Assembly (NCBI RefSeq): GCF_900105925.1
Contig: NZ_LT629791.1
Location: forward strand, 3,755,278-3,819,277
Reading direction: 5' to 3'
Origin: Jiangella alkaliphila
GTDB lineage: Bacteria > Actinomycetota > Actinomycetes > Jiangellales > Jiangellaceae
Length of the DNA stretch: 64,000 nucleotides
Shown: positions 25,920 to 33,560 of the stretch, piece after piece
How the letters are laid out: each line of letters begins with the position of its first letter
Position numbering within the stretch: the stretch's first letter is position 1
The notes under the pieces: generated by a model
What the model was told of the DNA's origin: nothing
The model's input: only the letters and a program-made list of their open reading frames with translations
Database searches by the model: none
Translations under genes and position numbers: made by a program

Positions 25920-27155
25920 ATGTCGTTCCACCGGAACGTCGCGGCGATGCGTGGTCGTGTCCCGCTGGCGGTCGCGGCCGCCGTCGCCTTGATGCTCGTG
26001 TTCCTGCCCGGCGCGGACGGCGCCCCGGCGCAGCCCGCGCAGACCGTGCCGAAGTCGGTCGTCCGCGCCGCCGCCGACGACCTGCCGACCGTCACCGTCG
26101 TCGCCACCGGCGGGACGATGGCCGGCCAGTCGGACACCCCGACCAGCTTCCAGCGCTACCGCGCCGGCACGCTGCTGATGGAGGACATGCTCGCCGAGGT
26201 GCCCAACCTCGACGAGGTGGCGAACGTCAACAGCCTGCAGTTCGGCAACAAGGGCTCTGGCGCGTACACGATCGCCGAGCTGTACGACCTGTCGCTGGCC
26301 GTCGACAACGCGCTGCGGACGTCCGACGCGGTGGTGGTGACGACCGGGACGGACACGATGGAGGAGATCGGCTACTTCCTCGACCTGACGGTGCGCAGCC
26401 CGAAGCCGGTCGTCATCACCGGCGCCATGCGGCCGTGGACGGTCATCGGGTCCGACGCGCAGGCCAACCTGTTCAACGCGATCGTGACGGCGGCCAGCGG
26501 CAAGACCTCGTGGTTCGGGACCGTCCTCATGCTCAACGACGAGATCCACGCCGTGCGCGACGTCACGAAGACGTCGGCCTACCGGATGGACACCTTCCAG
26601 ACGCCGGAGCTCGGCGTCCTCGGCTACGTCGACGACCTGAAGGTGCAGATCATGCGGATGCCGGCCCGGGCGCTGCGGGTGTTCGAGACCCGGGGGAGCG
26701 TGGTGACGACGGCGAACGCGCTGCGCAACTGGCGCACGCCGTTCGACCTGACGACGATCGAGAAGGCCGACCTGCCGCGGGTGGAGATCTTCTACAACGC
26801 CCAGGAGGCCGGCGGCGAGGCGATCGACGCGTGGGCGGCGGCCGGTGTCGAAGGGGTCGTGACCGCGGGGACGGGCGCCGGCGGCATCTCCGGCGCGGCG
26901 AGCCAGGCCCGCAACCGGGCCGTGCAGGCGGGCGTGATGTTCGCGTCGACCACCCGGACCGGGTCGGGCAGCGTGTACGGCGGCAGCGGCGCGGTCTTCC
27001 CTGCCGACTCGCTCAACGCGCCGCACGCGCGGATCCTGCTGATGATGGCGCTGGCCTTCAACGACGGCGTCAACGACGTGCGCGCCGACTTCGTCGAGTG
27101 GGCCAGCATGCCGGCCGACATCACGTCGGCGCTGCCGTCGCTGTCGACGTCGTAA
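25920..27155 (+). CDS. Secreted L-asparaginase-type amidohydrolase
   Basis: 411 residues. A signal peptide (residues 1-34, hydrophobic VPLAVAAAVALMLVFLP) implies export. The asparaginase fold shows both catalytic threonine elements: ATGGT with T66 as nucleophile, and GTDTMEE with T144-D145. The lysine of RDVTKT (K217) completes the set, and ITGAMRP is the family strand. This is the periplasmic high-affinity (type II) arrangement; glutaminase side activity cannot be judged. The ATG at 25920 has GGAGG nine bases upstream, preferred over the in-frame ATG at 25881. It ends at a strong hairpin shared with the convergent PHP gene. Confidence 0.88.
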   Translation: MSFHRNVAAMRGRVPLAVAAAVALMLVFLPGADGAPAQPAQTVPKSVVRAAADDLPTVTVVATGGTMAGQSDTPTSFQRYRAGTLLMEDMLAEVPNLDEVANVNSLQFGNKGSGAYTIAELYDLSLAVDNALRTSDAVVVTTGTDTMEEIGYFLDLTVRSPKPVVITGAMRPWTVIGSDAQANLFNAIVTAASGKTSWFGTVLMLNDEIHAVRDVTKTSAYRMDTFQTPELGVLGYVDDLKVQIMRMPARALRVFETRGSVVTTANALRNWRTPFDLTTIEKADLPRVEIFYNAQEAGGEAIDAWAAAGVEGVVTAGTGAGGISGAASQARNRAVQAGVMFASTTRTGSGSVYGGSGAVFPADSLNAPHARILLMMALAFNDGVNDVRADFVEWASMPADITSALPSLSTS

Positions 27156-27163
27156 GAACCGAA

Positions 27164-27200
27164 CGGCCCGGTCCCGCCCGAACGCGGCGGGACCGGGCCG
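27164..27200. terminator. Bidirectional hairpin terminator
   Basis: Perfect 15-bp stem (CGGCCCGGTCCCGCC at 27164-27178 with its complement at 27186-27200) and seven-base loop CGAACGC. It lies 8 bases after the asparaginase stop and 11 before the stop of the opposing PHP gene. Confidence 0.8.
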
Positions 27201-27211
27201 ATGCGGTGCGC

Positions 27212-28948
27212 TCAGCGCGTCGGCGCCACCCAGATGGGGTTGGTGTAGAACCAGAGGTCGATCCACGGGTCGGCGTTGCCGACGACGTCGAGGGCCGGGC
27301 CCTCGGGATCGATGGCGGCGCCGAGGAACCCGGGCTGCGAGCGGTTGCCGTCGGTGCCGCGCAGCCGGACGTAGAACGGGTCCTCGACCCGGCCGAGGTC
27401 GTGGACGATCTCGTAGCTGCCGGTCCGGCCCGAGGTGTCCCACTGCTGGACGACCGTGGTGTCGGGCGCGACGAACGTGTCGCGCTGGTCGTCGGCGTGG
27501 CCGGGGTCGACCGCGCCGCGGATGAGGTCGACGCGGTTGAGCGTCGGCACGAACTGCGACCAGTTGGGGACGTCCTGCGCGGTGATGCGCACGACCAGCT
27601 CGACCCGGGTGCCGCGGCGGGCCCGCAGCGTGGAACCGAGCGGGACGGCCGAGCCGCGGTCGCCGCGGATGCGGACCGTGACGTCGAGCTCCTTGACCAG
27701 TCGCCCGTGGTCGACCCAGACGCGGCCGTCGCGCAGGCCTCGCATGACGGCGAGGTAGTCGCGCTTCGACGCGCCGACGTGGGTGCGGGAGTACAGGCCG
27801 GGCCAGTAGTCGCCCGCGGTGAGGTTGACCCCGCCGCTGTAGACCGGAGCGTTGTAGCGGCCGTCGCGGTTGAACTGCTCGGCCGTGGAGCCGTCGGGCC
27901 GCCGGCTGGTGTCGCCCCAGTTGGTGTGGGAGTCGGAGTTGGCGCTGATGGACCATGGCTTGCCCTCGGCCAGCAGGCTGTCCCAGAGCCCGCCGACCGT
28001 GGACGTCATCCAGTCGAAGCCGCCCCACGTGCGGTAGCTCTCGAGCGGGTAGCCGGGGAACGAGTTGGCGTTGGGTCCGCCGGCGTAGAAGCCGCGGGCC
28101 GAGCCGGCGCCCACGCCCGCGGGCAGGCCGGCGGCCTGGTGGCCGGGCGCGCCCTCGAACCCGATGGCGATGCGGGGGTCGGCGTCGCGCCAGGCGCGGA
28201 TCTCGTGCGGGCTGTCGATGCCCTGCCGGGCCGGGTGGTTGGCCAGGAACAGCGCGTCGTCGACCCGGCGGCGGTCGACCTGGCGGCCCAGCCAGGTGAT
28301 GCCGGCCAGCGCCTGCGCCTCGTTGGCCGGGCTGCTGGGCGACGTGCCGTTGACCGAGCCGTCGTAGTCGGTCTCGAACTGCTTGAGGACCGCGACCTCG
28401 TTGCGGCCCGGCGCGACGAACACGGTGCCGTGCTCGGCGGACGGGATGTTCCACTCGAGGCCCTGGAAGACGAGGGTGTCGGGGAGCAGCTCGCGGGCCG
28501 CCCGGATGTCGGGGTTGACCAGCTCGACGCCGATGCGCGCGTGCGTGGCGCCGCCGTGGTCGGTGATGACCATCCAGTCGAGGCCGTAGGCGGCGCCGTG
28601 CTGGACCTGGTCGATGACGCGGTACATGGCGTCGGAGCTGTGCTGGGTGTGGATGTGGTGGTCGCCGGCCAGCCACGTGCGCACCGAGCCGCCGCTGGAG
28701 CCGGACCGCTCGTCGTCGCCGGAGGCCATGGCGGGCGTGACCCCGGCCATGCCGAGTGCGGTGGCGCCGCCGATGACGCCGGCCGACCGGAACAGGCCGC
28801 GGCGGGACAGCTGGGCGGGCGAGAGCTCGCCGTCGCCGATGGTGAGGTCGAGCGCGGCCGTGGTGTCGGCGTCGACCGGGTCGCTGAGGTCATGCGGGTG
28901 GTGATGGAACGCGTCGTGCTCGTGCGCGTGGTCATCGGTGTGACACAT
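27212..28948 (-). CDS. Tat-exported PHP-domain (CehA/McbA-type) metallohydrolase
   Basis: 578 residues. A histidine/aspartate-rich leader of about 45 residues precedes a twin-arginine signal (LSRRGLFRSAGVIGGATALG), predicting folded export. The PHP metal sites follow: GDHHIHTQHSSDA (first HxH), VITDHGGATHAR, and GLEWNIPSAEHG with a metal-binding glutamate. This matches CehA/McbA-type enzymes, of which some hydrolyse carbamates and others phosphoesters; the natural substrate here is unknown. The ATG follows GGGAGGGTGA. The unusual His-rich segment before the Tat motif may bind metal. Confidence 0.82.
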   Translation of the reverse strand: MCHTDDHAHEHDAFHHHPHDLSDPVDADTTAALDLTIGDGELSPAQLSRRGLFRSAGVIGGATALGMAGVTPAMASGDDERSGSSGGSVRTWLAGDHHIHTQHSSDAMYRVIDQVQHGAAYGLDWMVITDHGGATHARIGVELVNPDIRAARELLPDTLVFQGLEWNIPSAEHGTVFVAPGRNEVAVLKQFETDYDGSVNGTSPSSPANEAQALAGITWLGRQVDRRRVDDALFLANHPARQGIDSPHEIRAWRDADPRIAIGFEGAPGHQAAGLPAGVGAGSARGFYAGGPNANSFPGYPLESYRTWGGFDWMTSTVGGLWDSLLAEGKPWSISANSDSHTNWGDTSRRPDGSTAEQFNRDGRYNAPVYSGGVNLTAGDYWPGLYSRTHVGASKRDYLAVMRGLRDGRVWVDHGRLVKELDVTVRIRGDRGSAVPLGSTLRARRGTRVELVVRITAQDVPNWSQFVPTLNRVDLIRGAVDPGHADDQRDTFVAPDTTVVQQWDTSGRTGSYEIVHDLGRVEDPFYVRLRGTDGNRSQPGFLGAAIDPEGPALDVVGNADPWIDLWFYTNPIWVAPTR

Positions 28949-29050
28949 GGGTCACCCTCCCTGCCCGGATTGACTGATGGCGGGACTATCCCTCCAGCAA
29001 GTGACACTGAGGCGACAACTCGGGGCGAATGGGGCGAATTGTCGGCGGCC

Positions 29051-29090
29051 TACGGACCGCCGCCCCGGGGAGACGGGACGGCGGTCCGTA
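29051..29090 (-). terminator. Hairpin terminator of the DUF6907-like gene pair
   Basis: 12-bp perfect stem (TACGGACCGCCG at 29051-29062 with its complement at 29079-29090), extended by GGC/GCC across a one-base bulge. It begins 6 bases after the stop of the 29096-29371 gene. Confidence 0.7.
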
Positions 29091-29095
29091 GCCGT

Positions 29096-29371
29096 TCAGC
29101 GGACGGCGCGGGTTGCGGCCTCGAGGAGGGCCTGCGCGACCGCCTCGGCCTCGTCGGGTTTCAGCGTCACCGTGGCCGGTGGTGACCACCGGGTGGTGGC
29201 GGTGAGCTCGACGTGGAGGGGCTCACCGTCGGACTGGACGATGTTGACCCCGATGAGCCAGGTGCTGCGCCAGGCGACCAGGGAGGTGACGTACTGGCGG
29301 TGCTCGTCGTGGTCGCCGGCCTCGTTGCACCACTTGAGGACGCACTCGTCGTTGGAGGTGGTGGCGGTCAT
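29096..29371 (-). CDS. DUF6907-like small protein
   Basis: 91 residues. The N-terminal half has a WCNEAGDHDEHRQYV segment, the middle a beta-rich VNIVQSDGEPLHVELTAT, and the end a helix VTLKPDEAEAVAQALLEAAT. This WCxxH plus terminal L(T/K)PxEAxxLAxAL pattern matches short actinobacterial proteins annotated DUF6907, of unknown role. Its ATG overlaps the stop of the preceding gene (ATGA). No membrane segment or signal peptide. Confidence 0.75.
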   Translation of the reverse strand: MTATTSNDECVLKWCNEAGDHDEHRQYVTSLVAWRSTWLIGVNIVQSDGEPLHVELTATTRWSPPATVTLKPDEAEAVAQALLEAATRAVR

Positions 29372-29922
29372 CGGCCGACCTCGCTCTCGGTCGCGAAGAA
29401 CGTGCGGACGTGGTCGAGCTCGGCCTTGACGCTGCTGAGCTGCTCCACCGCCTCCCGGTAGCCGGACAGGTGCTGCTCGGCGGTGTCGACCGCGGCGGCG
29501 GCCCGGTCGAGCAGCTCGTTGCCGGTCTCGGCGACCAGGGCGCGCCCTGCCCGCCAGTCGAGCTTGCCGCGGAAGCCGATCACGAACCCGCCCAGCCGCT
29601 TGGACAGGGCGTCGAGCCGTTCGATGATCTGCTCGTCGGACATGCCGGGCAGGTACCGCTCGCGGGCGTCGGCGAGCAGAGCCGGGGTCCAGCCGGCCCG
29701 CTGCGCGGTGTCGGCGATGTCGGCCAGCTGCCGGGCCAGGATGCGGGCCTCGGGCGGGGTGAGGGAGACGTCGATGCGCTGACCGGCGTCGGTGGGTTCG
29801 AGGTGGATGTCGATGGCGGGTCCCTCGGTGTCGTGCCAGGCGATCATCTCGCCGACGTCGTCGCTGAGGAAGGCGGACCGGACGATGACGTCACGACGGT
29901 CCGCGGCTGGCGTGGTGGCCAC
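29368..29922 (-). CDS. Hypothetical protein with DUF6907-like N-terminus and helical C-terminus
   Basis: 184 residues. Residues 10-75 repeat the theme of the neighbouring small proteins (IAWHDTEGPAIDIHLEPTDA, then LTPPEARILARQLADIAD). The rest is helical, ending in a probable coiled coil (VDTAEQHLSGYREAVEQLSSVKAELDHVR). I chose GTG 29922 because GGAGGA stands four bases before it; an ATG four codons earlier would leave that site inside the gene. It is coupled to the following gene by ATGA. Function unknown; perhaps an oligomerising relative of the small proteins around it. Confidence 0.72.
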   Translation of the reverse strand: MATTPAADRRDVIVRSAFLSDDVGEMIAWHDTEGPAIDIHLEPTDAGQRIDVSLTPPEARILARQLADIADTAQRAGWTPALLADARERYLPGMSDEQIIERLDALSKRLGGFVIGFRGKLDWRAGRALVAETGNELLDRAAAAVDTAEQHLSGYREAVEQLSSVKAELDHVRTFFATESEVGR

Positions 29923-30211
29923 GGTGTCCTCCAATGGAGTCGCTCACGGGCTGACTGGGGGCCGGGGGAACCGTCGTGGCCATGCGGGAATGGGGACGGC
30001 GCCGCCCAGCAGCCGACCCCTTGACGGGGACGGCATGAAGATGCGCGTCGGGTCGCCGTGCCGTCCCACCTTGAGCGGCCGGTACGAGACTGTCCGGCCG
30101 GATGCCGCGCCTCGTGCTCGATAGCGTTGCCAGCCCTCTGGGGGAGGGGTGGGGTGCTATGGGGGTAATGGTAGGGGGTGGTGGGAGGGTGATGTCAAAC
30201 GGACGTTCGAC

Positions 30212-30499
30212 TCACCCGGGCAACGCACCGGGCCGCTCCAGCTCGTCGGCCAGGGCGGTGAGGGCGGCGGCCAGCTCGCGCACCTCGGCCGCGCTGAACC
30301 GCGGCGGCCGCCGGGCGTCGGACCTGATCAGCGACACGACGACCCCGGCGCCGTCGCCGCCGTCGCCGCCGTCCTGACGGGCGCCCTGCAGCCAGGCCGC
30401 CCCGCCGCCCGGGAGGTCGTGGAGACCGCCCAGACACACGCCGGCAGGGTCGTGCTCGACGCACCACGGGTGGCCGTCAGCGGGGTGTGGGGTGCTGAT
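30212..30499 (-). CDS. DUF6907-like small protein, probably with a non-standard ATC start
   Basis: 95 residues if started at the ATC at 30497-30499. The conserved head HPWCVEHDPAGVCLGG and tail FSAAEVRELAAALTALADELE match the family, with a Gly/Asp-rich linker between. The frame is closed upstream by TGA and has no ATG, GTG, TTG or CTG between that stop and a GTG at 30437-30439, which would cut off the WCVEH motif. GAGGAGG (30508-30514) stands eight bases before the ATC. So initiation at ATC, or an error in that base, is the simplest reading. Third member of the local family. Confidence 0.6.
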   Translation of the reverse strand: MSTPHPADGHPWCVEHDPAGVCLGGLHDLPGGGAAWLQGARQDGGDGGDGAGVVVSLIRSDARRPPRFSAAEVRELAAALTALADELERPGALPG

Positions 30500-30749
30500 G
30501 GGACGAGCCTCCTCGTGCGTGCCGTGCCCCCTTGGGGACGAGATTCACATCGGTGTCGCCGCGACGTCAACCGGAGAGCCGATCCGTTTCGGCGGCGGCG
30601 CCGCGGTGATCGATAGGGTTCGACCGGTGGAGGGCATGCACACCGGCGACGACTGGGGGCCGGAGGCTCCCACGAGTCGTCGGTCCAGGGCGGAAGTGGC
30701 CCGGAGAGAGTGAGAATGTCGTGCAAGGCCTGACACGTAAGGGTTGCTA

Positions 30750-31610
30750 GTGCTTCGTCTCGCTGCTGTCGTCGCCGCCCTCGAGCGGCTGTACCCGCCG
30801 GAGCTGGCCGAGTCGTGGGACGCCGTGGGGCTGGTGTGCGGCGACCCCGGCGCGGAGGTGCGGCGGGTCCTGTTCGTCGTCGACCCTGTCGCGGCCGTCG
30901 TGGACGAGGCGCTGACCTGGGAGGCCGACCTCGTCGTCACGCATCACCCGCTGTTCCTGCGCCCGGTGCACGGGGTGCCGGCGACGACGCCGAAGGGGCG
31001 GCTGGTGCACCGGCTGATCACCGGCGGCGTCGCGCTGCACACCGCGCACACCAACGCCGACCGCGCCGCGCCGGGCGTGAACGACGCGCTCGCGGCGGCG
31101 CTCGGCCTGCACGACACCCGCCCGCTGGTCCCCGCCGACGACGGCGACCCTGCGCGCGGCCTGGGCCGCGTCGGGCGGCTGCCGGGGCCCGAGCCGCTGG
31201 CCGCGTTCGTCCGGCGGGTCGGCGCGGCGCTCCCGGCGACGGCGGCCGGCGTGCGCGCCATGGGCGACCCTGACACCGTCGTCACGACGGTGGCGGTGTG
31301 CGGCGGCGCGGGCGACTCCCTGCTCGGCACCGTCCGGGCCGCGGGCGTCGACGCGTACGTGACGGCGGACCTGCGCCACCACCCGTCGTCCGAGGCGGGG
31401 GAGTCCGGCGGACCGGCGCTGGTCGACGTCGCGCACTGGGCCAGCGAGTGGCCGTGGCTGGCCGATGCCGCGGCGTTGCTGACGGCCGAGTTGTCCGGCG
31501 CAGGCGCTACGGTGGAGACTCGCGTCTCGACCACTCCGACCGATCCGTGGACACTGCATCGAACCGCCCGGGAATCCGGAGCCGACCTAGGAGCTCACGC
31601 TGAACGCTGA
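30750..31610 (+). CDS. Nif3-like dinuclear metal-centre protein
   Basis: 286 residues of the Nif3/YbgI/YqfO family, a widely conserved hexameric ring protein with two metals per subunit and unsettled function. Metal-binding motifs are [13 protein letters not shown] (HH), HTAHTNAD (H-x-x-x-N/D) and, near the end, the H-x-x-x-E type segment [16 protein letters not shown] 30750 follows AAGGG at six bases. It leads the conserved actinobacterial trio Nif3 / zinc-ribbon coiled coil / RNase H-phosphatase, with each junction overlapping. Confidence 0.88.
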   Translation: MLRLAAVVAALERLYPPELAESWDAVGLVCGDPGAEVRRVLFVVDPVAAVVDEALTWEADLVVTHHPLFLRPVHGVPATTPKGRLVHRLITGGVALHTAHTNADRAAPGVNDALAAALGLHDTRPLVPADDGDPARGLGRVGRLPGPEPLAAFVRRVGAALPATAAGVRAMGDPDTVVTTVAVCGGAGDSLLGTVRAAGVDAYVTADLRHHPSSEAGESGGPALVDVAHWASEWPWLADAAALLTAELSGAGATVETRVSTTPTDPWTLHRTARESGADLGAHAER

Positions 31611-32343
31611 CCCCGCCGTCCAGGTGCGGCTGCTCGACGTCCAGGCGGTCGACCAGCGCCTCGACCAGCTGGCCCACCGCCGCAAGACGCTGCCCGAGGC
31701 CGCGGAGCTCGAGACGCTCGCCGCCGAGCACAGCCGGCTGCGCGACGCCGAGGTCGTCGCCGCCACCGTCGTCGCCGACCTCGAGCGCGAGCAGAAGCGC
31801 GCCGACACCGAGGTCGAGCAGGTCCGGGCCCGCAAGGACCGCGACCAGAAGCGGCTCGACGCCGGCCAGGTGTCGTCGGCGAAGGAGCTCGAGAGCCTGC
31901 AGAGCGAGATCGCCTCGCTCAACCGCCGCCAGGGCGTGCTCGAGGACGCCGAGATCGAGATCATGGAGCGGCTCGAAGAGGCCCAGAACGAGTCCGCCGC
32001 GCTGGCCGCCGAGCGCGAGAGCGTCGGCAAGAAGGCGCAGGAGATCCAGGCCGCCCGCGACGCCGCGTGGTCGCAGATCGACCACGACACCACCGCCGGC
32101 CGCGACGAGCGTCAGACGCTGGCCGCCGGCATCCCGGCCGACCTGCTGGCGCTGTACGAGAAGATCCGCGCCGACCGCGGCGGCATCGGCGCGGCGGCGC
32201 TGCGCCAGCGTCGCTGCGAGGGCTGCATGATCCAGCTCGACGCCGCCGAGCTGGGCCGCATCCGCGGGCTGGCCCCCGACGTCGTGGTCCGGCACGAGGA
32301 GTGCCGGCGCATCCTGGTGCGCATGCCCGAGTCAGGGCTGTGA
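31600..32343 (+). CDS. Coiled-coil protein with C4 zinc ribbon (CT398-like), CTG start
   Basis: 247 residues. A long antiparallel coiled coil occupies residues 10-175 (charged heptads such as [20 protein letters not shown]), followed by a zinc-ribbon with CEGC and EEC-type cysteines ([10 protein letters not shown], then HEECRRILV). Relatives are proposed RNA-binding or chaperone-like factors; the role is not established. The family N-terminus [20 protein letters not shown] is encoded directly after a CTG at 31600-31602 that has AGGAG six bases upstream; the first GTG (31624) would remove conserved residues. The gene overlaps nif3-like by 11 bases. Confidence 0.85.
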   Translation: MNADPAVQVRLLDVQAVDQRLDQLAHRRKTLPEAAELETLAAEHSRLRDAEVVAATVVADLEREQKRADTEVEQVRARKDRDQKRLDAGQVSSAKELESLQSEIASLNRRQGVLEDAEIEIMERLEEAQNESAALAAERESVGKKAQEIQAARDAAWSQIDHDTTAGRDERQTLAAGIPADLLALYEKIRADRGGIGAAALRQRRCEGCMIQLDAAELGRIRGLAPDVVVRHEECRRILVRMPESGL

Positions 32344-33422
32344 CCGGCCGGCGGCTGATCGTCGAGGCCGACGGCGGGTCCCGCGGCAACCCGGGACCCG
32401 CCGCCTACGGCGCCCTCGTCCGCGACGCTACGACCGGCGAGGTGCTGGCCGAGGTCGCCGAGACCATCGGCGTCGCGACGAACAACGTCGCCGAGTACCG
32501 CGGCCTGCTGGCCGGGCTGCGCGCCGCCGGCGGCATCGACCCCGACGCCGTCGTGGAGGCCCGGCTCGACTCCAAGCTCGTCGTCGAGCAGCTGTCCGGC
32601 CGCTGGCAGATCAAGAACGCCGAGCTGCGGTCGCTGGCCGCCGAGGCCGGCGGCGTCTTCCCGACCGGCCGGGTCAGCTACACCTGGGTGCCGCGCGCCG
32701 AGAACGCGCATGCCGACCGGCTGGTCAACCAGGCGCTCGACGGCCGCCCGGCGCGGCCACCCGCCGACCCCGCCGCCCCGGCCACCAAGCTGACGGCGTG
32801 GAGCCCCGAGCTCGGCCCGCCCACCACGCTGCACATCGTGCGGCACGGCCAGACGCCGATGACGGCCGCCCGCCGGTTCAGCGGCGGCGGCGTGCCCGGC
32901 CCCAGCCTCGACGAGACCGGCCTCGAGCAGGCCGCCCGCGCGGCCGAGCTGCTGAGCACCCGCGGCGCCGTCGCCGTCGTCTGCTCGCCCATGGTGCGCA
33001 CCCGCGAGACCGCCGACGTCATCGGCCGGCGGCTCGGCCTGACGCCCACGGTCGACGAGGCCTGGCGCGAGGCCGACTTCGGCGAGTGGGACGGCCTGAC
33101 GCTGGCGGAGATCGGCGAACGCTATCCGGACGCTCTGGCCGCCTGGTACGGCGTGCCGGCGCTGCGGCCCCCGGGCGGCGAGTCGCTCGACGACGTCGTC
33201 CCGCGCGTCTCCGCCGCCCGCGACGCCCTGCTGGCCGCCTACCCGGGCCAGCCGGTCGTCGTCGTGACGCACTCCATCCCGATGCGGACCCTGACCCGCC
33301 TGGCCCTCGGTGCGCCGCCCGAGTCGCTGTTCCGGCTGCTGCCGTCGCCCGGCTCGGTCACCGAGCTGCAGTACTACGCCGACGGCAGCACCGCGCTGCC
33401 CTCGTTCGGCCACCGCCCCTGA
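32340..33422 (+). CDS. Bifunctional RNase H / CobC-type acid phosphatase
   Basis: 360 residues, a fusion characteristic of actinobacteria. Residues 1-135 are type I RNase H: EADGGSRGNPG, NNVAEYRGL, ARLDSKLVVEQ and NAHADRLVNQ supply the D-E-D-D metal ligands. Residues 160-355 are a histidine phosphatase: HIVRHGQTP with the phospho-histidine, SPMVRTRETAD, and VVTHSIPMR with the second histidine. It removes RNA from hybrids; the phosphatase half resembles alpha-ribazole phosphatase (CobC). GTG 32340 overlaps the previous stop (GTGA); the longer frame from 32067 is a shadow. Confidence 0.9.
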   Translation: MTGRRLIVEADGGSRGNPGPAAYGALVRDATTGEVLAEVAETIGVATNNVAEYRGLLAGLRAAGGIDPDAVVEARLDSKLVVEQLSGRWQIKNAELRSLAAEAGGVFPTGRVSYTWVPRAENAHADRLVNQALDGRPARPPADPAAPATKLTAWSPELGPPTTLHIVRHGQTPMTAARRFSGGGVPGPSLDETGLEQAARAAELLSTRGAVAVVCSPMVRTRETADVIGRRLGLTPTVDEAWREADFGEWDGLTLAEIGERYPDALAAWYGVPALRPPGGESLDDVVPRVSAARDALLAAYPGQPVVVVTHSIPMRTLTRLALGAPPESLFRLLPSPGSVTELQYYADGSTALPSFGHRP

Positions 33423-33425
33423 CCC

Positions 33426-33526
33426 GGTGGAGGGGGCGGAGGATGCGGAGCCGGCGTCAAGAGCGCATGCGGCATGCTTCACCGCCGCGAAGCGGAGCCG
33501 GCGCAGCATCCTCCGCCCACTCCACC
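33426..33526. repeat. Long inverted repeat between convergent genes
   Basis: Arms of 21 bp with one mismatch (33426-33446 and 33506-33526; core GGGCGGAGGATGC) enclose 59 bases that carry the 10-base direct repeat GGAGCCGGCG twice and a GCATGCGGCATGC motif. It lies 3 bases after the RNase H gene stop and 35 before the stop of the opposing dehydrogenase gene. It may act as a two-way terminator or be a miniature repeat element. Confidence 0.6.
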
Positions 33527-33560
33527 CCGCCGCGGCCAGCACGGTCCGTACGTCGTCCCC

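Noticed and set aside
23475-28676. 1,733-codon minus-strand open frame
   Set aside because: Arg/Pro-rich translation opposite several well-supported genes; an artefact of high GC3.
25745-29185. 1,146-codon plus-strand open frame
   Set aside because: Shadow of the asparaginase and PHP genes with no conserved motifs.
30168-30199. Minus-strand TTGACA (30194-30199) with TACCAT (30168-30173)
   Set aside because: Spacing of 20 bases is outside the usual range; too weak to call a promoter.
30492-30713. 73-codon plus-strand ORF before the Nif3-like gene
   Set aside because: No family resemblance and no ribosome site; overlaps the leader of the DUF6907-like gene.
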